From: Phytohabitans suffuscus
GTDB lineage: Bacteria; Actinomycetota; Actinomycetes; Mycobacteriales; Micromonosporaceae
Assembly: GCF_011764565.1 (NCBI RefSeq)
Contig: NZ_AP022871.1
Span: 7,812,320-7,876,319, forward strand
Length of the DNA: 64,000 bases
Direction: 5' to 3'
The position numbers and the translations under genes are program-made. The notes beneath the pieces are model-generated. The model made no database searches. It worked only from the letters and a program-made list of their open reading frames with translations, and was not told the origin of the DNA. Each line of letters starts with the position of its first letter. The stretch's first letter is position 1. Positions 24,432 through 31,447 of this stretch are shown one piece after another.

Positions 24432-25383
24432 GCAGCGGGTCGCGTCGCCGCGGACCTTCCCCACGGCCGGCGAGGCCGCGTTCCGGGAGAAGGTCCGCGG
24501 CCTGCGCCGCTGGGGGCGCTGGGGCGAGGACGACCAGCGCGGCGCGGTCAACCTGGTGACCCCGGAGAAGGTCCGCGAGGCCGCCGGGCTGGTCCGCCTT
24601 GGCCTGCCGGTCTCGCTGTCCCGCGCGTTCCCCGTCGCGCCGGCCGCCAACAACCCCAACCCCGCCGAGCACTACCTGCGCCGGCGGGTCCGCGGCGAGC
24701 ACGGCGAGGGCTCGGTCACCGACTACGCCGGCGTCAACTGCCACGGCAAGGCGACCACCCACCTCGACGCGCTGTGCCACGTGTGGAACCACGACGGGAT
24801 GTGGAACGGCCGCGACGCCGCCGAGGTCGTCACCGGCGACGGGGTCACCTTCGGCGGCATCGAGCAGTTCGCCGACGGCATCACCACCCGCGGCGTGCTC
24901 CTGGACGTGCCCGCGTTCCGTGGCGCGTCCTTTGTGGAGTGGGAGCGGCAGGTCACCGGCGAGGAGCTGGACGCGGTGGCCCGCGCCGCCGGTGTCGAGG
25001 TGCGGCCCGGGGACGCGCTCGTCATCCACAGCGGACGGGAGGCCTGGGACCGCGCGCACCCGCGGCCCTGGGGCGCGCCGGACCCCGACGGGGTGTACCG
25101 GCTGCCCGGACTGCACGCGTCCTGCCTGGACTACTTCCACGACAGCGACTGCGGCGTGGTCGTCTGGGACATGATGGACGCGGTGCCCAACGAGTACGGC
25201 GTCCCGCACTGCACGCACGCCGCGATCTTCGCGCTCGGCCTGCCGCTGCTCGACAACGCGCTGATCGAGCCGCTCGCGCAGGTCTGCCGCCGGGAGAGCC
25301 GCACCGACTTCATGCTGACCGTCGCGCCGCTGCCCATCGCCGGCGGGACCGGCTCACCGGTCAACCCGATCGCCATCCTCTGA
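24424..25383 (+). CDS. Cyclase-family (kynurenine formamidase-like) metal hydrolase
   Basis: A 319-residue protein of the cyclase/KynB family. The metal-binding motif is HGKATTHLDALCH (His107, His113, Asp115, His119), preceded by RGAVNLVTPEKVREA, typical of the longer branch of the family. Members hydrolyse amide or ester bonds such as N-formylkynurenine or isatin. It overlaps the end of UGSC1 by eight bases, so the two are translated together and probably act on the same pathway. A strong hairpin terminator follows. Confidence 0.87.
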   Translation: MSEQRVASPRTFPTAGEAAFREKVRGLRRWGRWGEDDQRGAVNLVTPEKVREAAGLVRLGLPVSLSRAFPVAPAANNPNPAEHYLRRRVRGEHGEGSVTDYAGVNCHGKATTHLDALCHVWNHDGMWNGRDAAEVVTGDGVTFGGIEQFADGITTRGVLLDVPAFRGASFVEWERQVTGEELDAVARAAGVEVRPGDALVIHSGREAWDRAHPRPWGAPDPDGVYRLPGLHASCLDYFHDSDCGVVVWDMMDAVPNEYGVPHCTHAAIFALGLPLLDNALIEPLAQVCRRESRTDFMLTVAPLPIAGGTGSPVNPIAIL

Positions 25384-25397
25384 TCCGCGCACGCCCC

Positions 25398-25429
25398 GGC
25401 CGGCCGGACGCGGAAGCGTCCGGCCGGCC
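25398..25429. terminator. Strong bidirectional terminator
   Basis: A perfect 14-bp stem (GGCCGGCCGGACGC with its complement) closes on a GGAA tetraloop and is followed by TTCTCT. It lies between the convergent cyclase and MFS genes and ends the GntR-ALDH-UGSC1-cyclase unit. Confidence 0.85.
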
Positions 25430-25434
25430 TTCTC

Positions 25435-26802
25435 TCACCAGCTGCCGCGGTGCTCCGGGATCAGGGCCACCAGGGGCAGTGCGGCGAGCACCACGCCGGC
25501 GATCACCAGGAACAGCACGCCCTGGGTGACGCCCGGATCGGCGCTGCGGCTCAGGATCGCGGTGGCCACCGAGACCGTGACGATGGCGCCGGTCTGCCGG
25601 AACATGCCGCGCAGCCCGGCGATCGCCGGCGCCTGGTCCGGGGCGAGGTGGAAGCCCGCGTTGTTGGAGGCGGGGACGGTGATGCCCATCGCCACGCCCA
25701 TGACCGCCGCGGCCATCGCCAGCCAGTGCGCCGGGGCCAGACCGGACGGGGAGGTCGCGGTGAGGGTCAGCGACACCACGAAGCCGGCCAGGCCGACCAG
25801 GATCGGCAGGCGGTACCCGGTGCGGCGCAGGGACAGCACGGCCAGCCCGCCGACCGCCACGACCCCGACCGCGCGGCTGGTGAGCAGGGTGCCGCCCTGC
25901 AACGGGCTCAGGCCGTACCGGCTCTGGGCGTAGAGGGGTGCCAGCGCGCTGAAGCCGTGCGCGGCCACGCCGTACAGCGTGTTGATCAGGTTGAGCACGC
26001 CGAAGCCCTTGCCGTGTATCAGCCGCAGCGGGATGAACGGCTCCGCCCTGCGCCGGGCGTGCAGGACGAACAGCACCCCGAGGACCAGGCCGGAGGCCGC
26101 GGCGGCGAGGAAGAACGGGCTCAGCGGCGAGGCGCCCTCGCCGCCCAGGTGGGTGATGGCGAGCATCGCGCCGAGCATGCTGAGCGCGAAGAGCAGCGCC
26201 CCGAGGGCGTCGAACGTCTGCCGTTCCCCGGACGCGGTCGGCGGCAGGTACCGCAGGCTCAGCGCCACGATCAGGATGCCCAGCGGCACGTTGACCCAGA
26301 AGACCGCCCGCCACGACAGGAACGTGACGCACAGGCCGCCGATGAGCGGGCCGGTGATCGCGCCGACGGAGAAGATGCTGTTGAACATGCCCAGGGCGCG
26401 GTCCCGGTTGTCGCCGAACGAGGCCACCACGATCCCGGTCGCCGCCGGCACGAGCGCGCCCGCGCCGACCGCCTGTACCGCCCGCAGCAGCACGAGCACC
26501 TCGATGCTGTTGGCGAAGCCGCAGCACAGCGACGCGACGGTGAACAGCGTCATGGCGCCGAGCAGGATCCGCCGCGGGCCGTACCGGATGCTCAGCCGGC
26601 CGGCCATCGGCATCACGATGACCTGGCCGAGGGAGTAGACGGTGATGGTCCAGGCGGCCCAGTTGATGCCGGTGTCCAGGTCGGCCTGTACGGCGGCCAG
26701 CGCGGTCGCCACCACGGTCTGGTCCACCGCGATGACGAACAGGCCGATGGAGACGATGAGGAACATGACGCGCCGCCGTCCGGCCGAGATGCCGGGCGCC
26801 AC
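25435..26802 (-). CDS. MFS transporter, DHA2 (EmrB/QacA) type
   Basis: A protein of about 455 residues with some 14 hydrophobic helices. Motifs are DQTVVATALAAVQADLDTG in helix 1, GRLSIRYGPRRILLGAM between helices 2 and 3 (motif A) and GAGALVPAATGIVVASFG. DHA2 members are proton antiporters that export drugs or metabolites. The GTG at 26802 keeps the basic GRRR before helix 1; the ATG at 26766 is an alternative. It diverges from a MarR regulator with one palindromic operator between them, a standard repressor-exporter pair that may protect the cell from the island's substrate or an intermediate. Confidence 0.87.
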   Translation of the reverse strand: MAPGISAGRRRVMFLIVSIGLFVIAVDQTVVATALAAVQADLDTGINWAAWTITVYSLGQVIVMPMAGRLSIRYGPRRILLGAMTLFTVASLCCGFANSIEVLVLLRAVQAVGAGALVPAATGIVVASFGDNRDRALGMFNSIFSVGAITGPLIGGLCVTFLSWRAVFWVNVPLGILIVALSLRYLPPTASGERQTFDALGALLFALSMLGAMLAITHLGGEGASPLSPFFLAAAASGLVLGVLFVLHARRRAEPFIPLRLIHGKGFGVLNLINTLYGVAAHGFSALAPLYAQSRYGLSPLQGGTLLTSRAVGVVAVGGLAVLSLRRTGYRLPILVGLAGFVVSLTLTATSPSGLAPAHWLAMAAAVMGVAMGITVPASNNAGFHLAPDQAPAIAGLRGMFRQTGAIVTVSVATAILSRSADPGVTQGVLFLVIAGVVLAALPLVALIPEHRGSW

Positions 26803-26896
26803 CTCGGTCGCCGCGACGCGCCCTACGCCCGGCACGGCGGGCGCGACCCGATCGCGGCGACCGCGCCGTCTACCATCGAGGCAGTCACCGAATATG

Positions 26897-26914
26897 ATGC
26901 TTGCTGGCAAGCAA
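26897..26914. promoter_or_regulatory. MarR operator between MFS and MarR genes
   Basis: ATGCTTGC-TG-GCAAGCAA has seven perfectly paired bases on each side of a TG centre, 30 bases before the MarR start. It is the closest copy to the regulator gene, as expected for autoregulation, and matches the palindromes at 22655, 28565 and 31284. Confidence 0.75.
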
Positions 26915-26943
26915 TAACGATGAGCTGCGAGAGGTGTCCGACC

Positions 26944-27387
26944 GTGGACCACGATTCTGTAACGCGCCTGCGGCGGGTGATCGGGCGGCTGAACCGCCAG
27001 CTGGTCGCCTCCTCGACCAGCGAGGGGCTCACCCCCTCGGAGGCGTCCGTACTGGGCCAGGTCGCCACCCGCGGCCCGCTCAGCCTCGCCCAGCTGGCCG
27101 ACCTCGAACTGCTCAACCCGACGATGCTCTCCCGGGTGGTCGGCGCGCTGGACGGCAGCGGCCTGCTGCGCCGGGTGCGCAACCCCGAGGACCTGCGCGC
27201 CGCCCTGGTGGAGATCACCGAAGAGGGCCTGAAGGTGCACGGCCGGGTCACCGAGGCGCGCAACGCGGTGGTCTCGGACTGCGTGGAGAAGCTGCCGGCA
27301 CGCCAGGCGGCGGCGCTCGCGAAGGCGTTGCCCGCTTTGGAAGGGCTCGCCGACGAGCTCGCCTCCGGGGTGCGGCGCGGGCGCTGA
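26944..27387 (+). CDS. MarR-family regulator of the island
   Basis: A 147-residue MarR winged-helix protein: LTPSEASVLGQVATRGPLSLAQLADLELLNPTMLSRVVGALDGSGLLRRVRNPEDLRAALVEITEEG is the full DNA-binding domain with its wing. The GTG at 26944 has GAGAGG nine bases upstream. An ATG at 26920 would add MSCERCPT, a CxxC that could be redox-active, but it lacks a ribosome site. A further Cys lies in VVSDCVEK. The regulator sits beside a perfect palindrome whose relatives occur at three more promoters in the island, so I infer it is their repressor. Confidence 0.85.
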   Translation: MDHDSVTRLRRVIGRLNRQLVASSTSEGLTPSEASVLGQVATRGPLSLAQLADLELLNPTMLSRVVGALDGSGLLRRVRNPEDLRAALVEITEEGLKVHGRVTEARNAVVSDCVEKLPARQAAALAKALPALEGLADELASGVRRGR

Positions 27388-27408
27388 GCCCGATGCGCGG
27401 GGATCCGT

Positions 27409-28005
27409 TCACGCGCGCGGGTTCCGCAGGCACTCGGCCAGGAAATCCCGCTTGATCAGCACCGGCTCGGGGCCGCGCGGTGCCGGGCCCGGGTCGCCGT
27501 AGGGGAGGGGCGCCACAACCATCGTGCAGCGCGGCTCGGCCACGTACCGCCGCAGCGCCTCGACGAACTCGGCCGGACCGCCGGCGCGCACGGCGACCGG
27601 ATAGGCGCACGCGGCCGCGACGTCCTCCAGCCGCACCCCGCTCGCGGTGTGCGTGGGCTGGCCTCCGGTGTTGCCCCAGGCCGCGTTGTCCAGCACGACG
27701 TGCAGCAGGTTCGGCGGCCGCAGCACGCCGATCGTGGCCACGCCGCCCAGCCCCATCAGCAGCGAGCCGTCGCCGTCGAGCACCACGACCGTCCGCTCCG
27801 GGCGGGCCAGCGCGACGCCCAGGCCGAGGGAGTGGGTCAGGCCCATGCCGCCCCACAGGTGCAGCGCCGGCAGCGTGGGGTAGCGCGCCATCAGCGCCGC
27901 GGTGTTGGTGCCCAGGTTCGGCACGAGCAGGGGATCGGCGATCTCGTCGACGACCGCCGCCAGCAGGCTGCCGTACGTGTTGGTCTCCTCGCCGCGCTCG
28001 CTCAT
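27409..28005 (-). CDS. TPP-dependent decarboxylase, beta subunit (sulfopyruvate/phosphonopyruvate decarboxylase-like)
   Basis: A 198-residue protein with the thiamine-diphosphate motif GDGSLLMGLGGVATIG...LDNAAWGNTGGQ (GDG to DN spacing normal), preceded by LWGGMGLTHSLGLGVALA. Together with the upstream alpha subunit it has the split architecture of ComDE sulfopyruvate decarboxylase and of phosphonopyruvate decarboxylases. It should decarboxylate a 2-oxo acid to an aldehyde. Its ATG overlaps the alpha-subunit stop (ATGA). The substrate is not fixed by sequence: no PEP mutase, ComA or Xsc gene lies in the window. Confidence 0.85.
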   Translation of the reverse strand: MSERGEETNTYGSLLAAVVDEIADPLLVPNLGTNTAALMARYPTLPALHLWGGMGLTHSLGLGVALARPERTVVVLDGDGSLLMGLGGVATIGVLRPPNLLHVVLDNAAWGNTGGQPTHTASGVRLEDVAAACAYPVAVRAGGPAEFVEALRRYVAEPRCTMVVAPLPYGDPGPAPRGPEPVLIKRDFLAECLRNPRA

Positions 28006-28520
28006 GCCGCGAGGCTCCGCTGGATGCCGACGCACACCGGGCGGCCGGTCGAGAAGCAGGTCTTGAGCATGCCCGGCAGGATCGCGGAGAGGATCTCGAA
28101 CGACGCGGGGGCGGCGTACGGGATGCCCAGGGACGCGCAGACCGGCGCGACCGACTGCCCGCCGGCCAGCTGGGCGACGTTGAACTCGCCGATGCCGCCG
28201 CGCAGTCCGACGATCATCGGTACCGGTATCTGGTAGGGCAGCAGGAGCGAGGCGATCGCGTTCAGGCACAGGCCGAAGCCCGAGCTCTGCATCAGCATCA
28301 CGCCGCGGGTGCCGGCCGTGTACGCGCCGGCGAGGATGGCCAGGCCCTCGTCCTCCCGGGCCGCGGCGACCAGCTGGAAGCCGGGCCGGTCGCGCAGCTC
28401 GTCGGTGACCCCGGAGATCAGATGGTCCGGGACGTACGCCCCGAGCTCCACCTGAAACCTCGCCAGCTCCGGGACGAGGGTGCTGCTCAGTCGCGAAACG
28501 GTGCGCTGGTCGCTGCTCAC
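28002..28520 (-). CDS. TPP-dependent decarboxylase, alpha subunit
   Basis: A 172-residue pyrimidine-binding TPP domain from a GTG with AAGGGAAAGG upstream. The segment VAAAREDEGLAILAGAYTAGTRGVMLMQSSGFGLCLNAIASLLLPYQIPVPMIVGLRG contains the activating Glu in AREDEG and the family's QSSG..N..NA pattern. It pairs with the beta subunit directly downstream. The promoter on this strand (TTGCCT, 17 bases, TATTGT) overlaps a MarR-type palindrome shared with the divergent NifU-like/thioredoxin/RraA operon, so the two operons should be co-regulated. Confidence 0.85.
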   Translation of the reverse strand: MSSDQRTVSRLSSTLVPELARFQVELGAYVPDHLISGVTDELRDRPGFQLVAAAREDEGLAILAGAYTAGTRGVMLMQSSGFGLCLNAIASLLLPYQIPVPMIVGLRGGIGEFNVAQLAGGQSVAPVCASLGIPYAAPASFEILSAILPGMLKTCFSTGRPVCVGIQRSLAA

Positions 28521-28534
28521 GGCCCACCTTTCCC

Positions 28535-28582
28535 TTGACGGGTGCTTACCACGACAATAAACTCTTGCTTGCTAGCAGGCAA
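28535..28582. promoter_or_regulatory. Divergent promoters sharing a MarR-type operator
   Basis: Forward promoter: TTGACG at 28535, 17 bases, TAAACT at 28558. Reverse promoter: TTGCCT (complement of 28577-28582), 17 bases, TATTGT (complement of 28554-28559). The palindrome TTGCTTGC-TA-GCAGGCAA at 28565-28582 covers the forward start region and the reverse -35, so one bound dimer would block both directions. Confidence 0.75.
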
Positions 28583-28610
28583 TATTTTTGGACGGTTCGA
28601 GGAGGCCACG

Positions 28611-28859
28611 ATGGCCAAGGACGCGCGGGTCTCGATCGTCGTCGCGGAGGTCAGCAGCCCTCTCGCGGCGGACGGCGGGTCGACCACCCTTCTGGACGTC
28701 GAGGACGGCGTCGCCAAGGTGATGTACCGGCAGGGGCGCAACGACGAGTGCCCGGAGTGCATCATGTCGCCGGAGGACATGCGCGAGTACCTCATCGAGG
28801 CGCTCGCGGTGCACACGCCGTACATCAAGGACGTCGAGCTCGTCATGGCCGAGAGCTAG
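28611..28859 (+). CDS. NifU-like mini-protein with CPEC motif
   Basis: An 82-residue protein with GAGGAGG before the ATG. The core VEDGVAKVMYRQGRNDECPECIMSPEDMREYLIEALAVHTPYIKDVELV follows the strand-loop-helix plan of NifU C-terminal (Nfu) domains, which hold an Fe-S cluster or thiols in C-x2-C; here the motif is Cys-Pro-Glu-Cys. It lies ten bases before a thioredoxin gene. It could be a cluster carrier or a small thiol shuttle for the UGSC proteins. The family call is moderate, since the region is short. Confidence 0.6.
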   Translation: MAKDARVSIVVAEVSSPLAADGGSTTLLDVEDGVAKVMYRQGRNDECPECIMSPEDMREYLIEALAVHTPYIKDVELVMAES

Positions 28860-28868
28860 GCGGCCGCG

Positions 28869-29192
28869 ATGGGCGAGATCAGGGACGTGACCGACGACGA
28901 CTTCCGCGAGACCGTGCTGGAGAGCGACCGGCCTGTGCTGGTCGACTTCTGGAGCGTGTCGTGCGGCCCCTGCCGGATGCTCGCACCGGTGCTGGAGGAC
29001 CTCGCCAGGGCGCAGGACAAGCTCGTCGTCGTCAAGATGGACGTGGCCGAGAACCCCAGGACCTCCAGCGAGTACGCGGTCTCGTCGATCCCGACGATGA
29101 ACGTGTACTCCGGCGGCGAGCTGGTCAAGACGATCGTCGGCGCCAAGTCGCGCACGACGCTCAACGCCGAGCTGGCCGACTTTCTGGAGTAG
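28869..29192 (+). CDS. trxA: Thioredoxin
   Basis: A normal-length 107-residue thioredoxin with the active site WSVSCGPCRM (Cys-Gly-Pro-Cys), the buried Asp in VLVDFW and the cis-proline in SSIPTMNVY. It lies between the NifU-like gene and an RraA-like gene in a tight operon under the MarR-type palindrome. With the thioredoxin reductase at 53.7 kb it gives the island its own NADPH-thioredoxin chain, and the CGSC proteins are plausible clients. Housekeeping thioredoxin would normally sit elsewhere. Confidence 0.92.
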   Translation: MGEIRDVTDDDFRETVLESDRPVLVDFWSVSCGPCRMLAPVLEDLARAQDKLVVVKMDVAENPRTSSEYAVSSIPTMNVYSGGELVKTIVGAKSRTTLNAELADFLE

Positions 29193-29200
29193 GAGGCGCC

Positions 29201-29881
29201 ATGGCGGACTTCGACGTGGCCTCGGTGCGGGTCAACCCGGTCGCACCGCCGCCGGTCGGCGCGGACACGCTGGCCGCGCTGGCCCGGGCGAGCGCCTCGC
29301 TGGTGGTCGACCAGGACGAGGACGACTGCTTGTCCCTGCCCGCCGGCCTGCGCCCGCTGGGCGACCGGCCGGGCAACACGTTCCTGTGCGCCCCGGCGTT
29401 CACGATCAACGCCCGGCCGGGCGACAACGTCGCGGTACGGCTGGGCATCGAGCGGGCCGAGCCCGGCCAGGTGCTGGTCATCGCCGGAAAGGCGGACCGG
29501 AGCCGGGGGCTGATCGGCGAGATCATGGCCCGCAAGGCCGCCGCCCGCGGCATCGCCGGGTTCGTCATCGAGGGCGTGGTCCGCGACGGCGCCGCCATCG
29601 GCCGGCTCGACCTGCCGGTCTTCTGCCTCGGATCGGCGCTGAAGCGGGCCACCAAGCACGGTCACGGCGACGTCGGCTACCCGGTCGCGATCGGCAACGA
29701 GGTGGTCTACCCCGGCGACGTCGTCGTCGCGGACCTGGACGGCACCGCCGTGGTCCGGTCGGCGGGCGCCGCCGCCGTGGCCGCGAGGATCGAGGCGGCG
29801 CTGGCGTACGAGGCCGACCGCATGCGCTCGGCCGACGCCGGCACGCTCGACCTCGGAGTGGGTGGGCCGGCCAGGTCCTGA
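29201..29881 (+). CDS. RraA-like/HMG-CHA aldolase family protein
   Basis: A 226-residue protein of the RraA/4-carboxy-4-hydroxy-2-oxoadipate aldolase family. Conserved segments are ARPGDNVAVRLGIERAEPGQVLVIAGKADRSRGLIGEIMARKAAARGIAGFVIEGVVRDGAAI, where the GEIMARKAA...GVVRD pattern supplies the Arg-Asp pair that binds substrate and Mg in the aldolases. Members cleave oxaloacetate-type 4-hydroxy-2-oxo acids or decarboxylate them. AGGAGG precedes the ATG. As last gene of the NifU-like/thioredoxin operon, it could produce or consume the 2-oxo acid used by the TPP decarboxylase. Confidence 0.83.
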   Translation: MADFDVASVRVNPVAPPPVGADTLAALARASASLVVDQDEDDCLSLPAGLRPLGDRPGNTFLCAPAFTINARPGDNVAVRLGIERAEPGQVLVIAGKADRSRGLIGEIMARKAAARGIAGFVIEGVVRDGAAIGRLDLPVFCLGSALKRATKHGHGDVGYPVAIGNEVVYPGDVVVADLDGTAVVRSAGAAAVAARIEAALAYEADRMRSADAGTLDLGVGGPARS

Positions 29882-29891
29882 CCGGCCCACC
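29861..29891. terminator. Bidirectional terminator hairpin
   Basis: GGTGGGCCGG and CCGGCCCACC form a perfect 10-bp stem with an 11-base loop, overlapping the RraA-like stop codon and abutting the convergent MmgE/PrpD gene. Confidence 0.7.
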
Positions 29892-29895
29892 GGGC

Positions 29896-31251
29896 TCAGC
29901 CCGTCGACAGCAGGGCGGTCAGCTCGCGGATGTCGCCGAGCGTCTCGAGCCGCCGGACGCAGGAGACGATCTCCTCGGCACGCGCCGGGGAGATCACCTG
30001 TGTCGCCATCCGGAGGAACTTCGCCTCGATCCGCGCGTCCGTCACCGGGCGGGTCAACCCGCCCTGTGCGCTGTCCCGCTCGTCGGTGAGGACCCGGCCG
30101 TCGTGCAGCCGCACCGTGGCCCGCGCCGGGTCGATGATGCCGCTGTCCGGGTGCCGTGCGGCCAGCGCCGCGTCGTGCACCAGCTCGATCCGCTCGGCCA
30201 GGTCGGCGACCACCGGGTCGGCGCGCCGCTGGACAGTCGTCTGCGCCCGGGTCACCTCGCCGTCGACCAGCGCGGCCGCGACCACGTGCTGCAGGTTGTG
30301 CGTGTTCAGCACGTTGCCGTCCACCAGCGGCGCGATGTCCGGGGTGAGCGAGACCGTCACGCCGGCCACGTCCGAGGCGGTGAAGCCGTGCGCGGCGACC
30401 ATGTCGAGCACGATGTCGAGGGTCGTGTGGATGGCCCGGCAGCACGAGTGGAACTTGTACGTCGTGCGCAGGATCTCCCACCGCTCGCCGAGCCCTTCGG
30501 TGAGCGGGGCGAAGTCGCGGTGCGTGGTGAAGGTGTCGAAGACGTTGTAGCGACCGTCCAGTGTGTCCGGCGCTCCGCTGTACCCGCCCGCGGCCAGCTC
30601 CACCGCGGTCACCGCGTTGCGCGCCGCCATGCCGCTCTGGAACGACTTGGCGTAGTGCTCCGGCTCCATCTCCCAGGTCAGCAGGCCGGCCGCCTGGCAG
30701 CCGTTCAGGCCGATCGCGCTGACCACGGCGTCGCGGTCGAGGCCGAGGAGGCGGGCCGCGCCGGCGGTGGCGCCGAACGACCCGCCGACCGAGGTGGGGT
30801 GGAAGCCACGGGAGTAGACGTTGGCCAGCCCCATCGCCACGTTGAGCCGGATGCCGACGTCGTACGCGCAGGCCAGCGCGGTGATCCACTCGGCGCCGGA
30901 GGCACCTGCCCCCTCGGCGACCCCGAGCATCGCCGGGACGTAGACGCTGCTCGGGTGCGTGCCGGTGGAGTGGACGTCGTCCTGCTCCATCTCGGCGGCC
31001 ATCGTGCCGTTCGCCAGCGCCGCGGCCGACGCGGTGGTACGGATGTCGGTGGCCACCACGGTGGCGCCCTGTGCGCCGCCGGTCCGCCGCACGTAGGAGG
31101 TCATGACCTGCGCCGGCCGGTAGAGCGTGGCCGGGAAGATCACGCCGAGCAGGTCCAGCGTGATCCGCTTGGTGGCGTTCACGACCGGCGCGGGAAGGGC
31201 GTCGAACCGAGTGGCCGCGACGTACTCGGCGATGTCGTCGGTATGGCTCAT
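29896..31251 (-). CDS. MmgE/PrpD family protein 1
   Basis: A 451-residue member of the MmgE/PrpD fold, known for 2-methylcitrate dehydratase, cis-aconitate decarboxylase and iminodisuccinate epimerase. Markers are ITLDLLGVIFPA, AALANGTMAAEMEQDDVHSTGTHPSSVYVPAMLGVAE, RGFHPTSVGGSFGATAGAARLLGLD and a KFHSCCRAIHTTLDI segment with paired Cys near a His. It is a close paralog of the gene at 49.2 kb and more distant from that at 37-38 kb. The substrate is probably a polycarboxylate or its ester. It diverges from UGSC2, with a MarR-type palindrome 33 bases upstream of its start. Confidence 0.87.
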   Translation of the reverse strand: MSHTDDIAEYVAATRFDALPAPVVNATKRITLDLLGVIFPATLYRPAQVMTSYVRRTGGAQGATVVATDIRTTASAAALANGTMAAEMEQDDVHSTGTHPSSVYVPAMLGVAEGAGASGAEWITALACAYDVGIRLNVAMGLANVYSRGFHPTSVGGSFGATAGAARLLGLDRDAVVSAIGLNGCQAAGLLTWEMEPEHYAKSFQSGMAARNAVTAVELAAGGYSGAPDTLDGRYNVFDTFTTHRDFAPLTEGLGERWEILRTTYKFHSCCRAIHTTLDIVLDMVAAHGFTASDVAGVTVSLTPDIAPLVDGNVLNTHNLQHVVAAALVDGEVTRAQTTVQRRADPVVADLAERIELVHDAALAARHPDSGIIDPARATVRLHDGRVLTDERDSAQGGLTRPVTDARIEAKFLRMATQVISPARAEEIVSCVRRLETLGDIRELTALLSTG

Positions 31252-31283
31252 CGGCGGGGTACTCCTCTAGGATCGCCCATATC

Positions 31284-31301
31284 TTGCTTGCTAGCACGCA
31301 A
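31284..31301. promoter_or_regulatory. MarR-type operator upstream of MmgE/PrpD 1
   Basis: TTGCTTGC-TA-GCACGCAA differs from the consensus palindrome at one base. It lies 33 bases from the MmgE/PrpD start and about 55 bases from the UGSC2 -35 box, so it probably acts mainly on the leftward gene. Confidence 0.7.
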
Positions 31302-31356
31302 GCTATTTGAACGCTAGCGAGTTCGATTTCAGCATGTCAATGGGCATCTCGGGCTG

Positions 31357-31386
31357 TTGACCTCCGTGAAATTCCGGTGGTAGATT
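31357..31386 (+). promoter_or_regulatory. Promoter of UGSC paralog 2
   Basis: TTGACC at 31357 and TAGATT at 31381 are separated by 18 bases, a plausible sigma-70-type promoter 60 bases before the UGSC2 ribosome site. A separate palindrome sits at the expected start point. Confidence 0.55.
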
Positions 31387-31392
31387 CGGAGG

Positions 31393-31409
31393 GCGAAAGC
31401 TCGTTTCGC
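31393..31409. promoter_or_regulatory. Palindromic operator at UGSC2 start region
   Basis: GCGAAA and TTTCGC form perfect arms around GCTCG, seven bases after the -10 box. It uses the same CGAAA/TTTCG half-sites as the 49 kb operators but in opposite orientation. It may be a target of the IclR regulator encoded after UGSC2. Confidence 0.5.
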
Positions 31410-31447
31410 AGGAGCTAACGGCTCCGGACAGCTTGGGAGGCCCCTGA

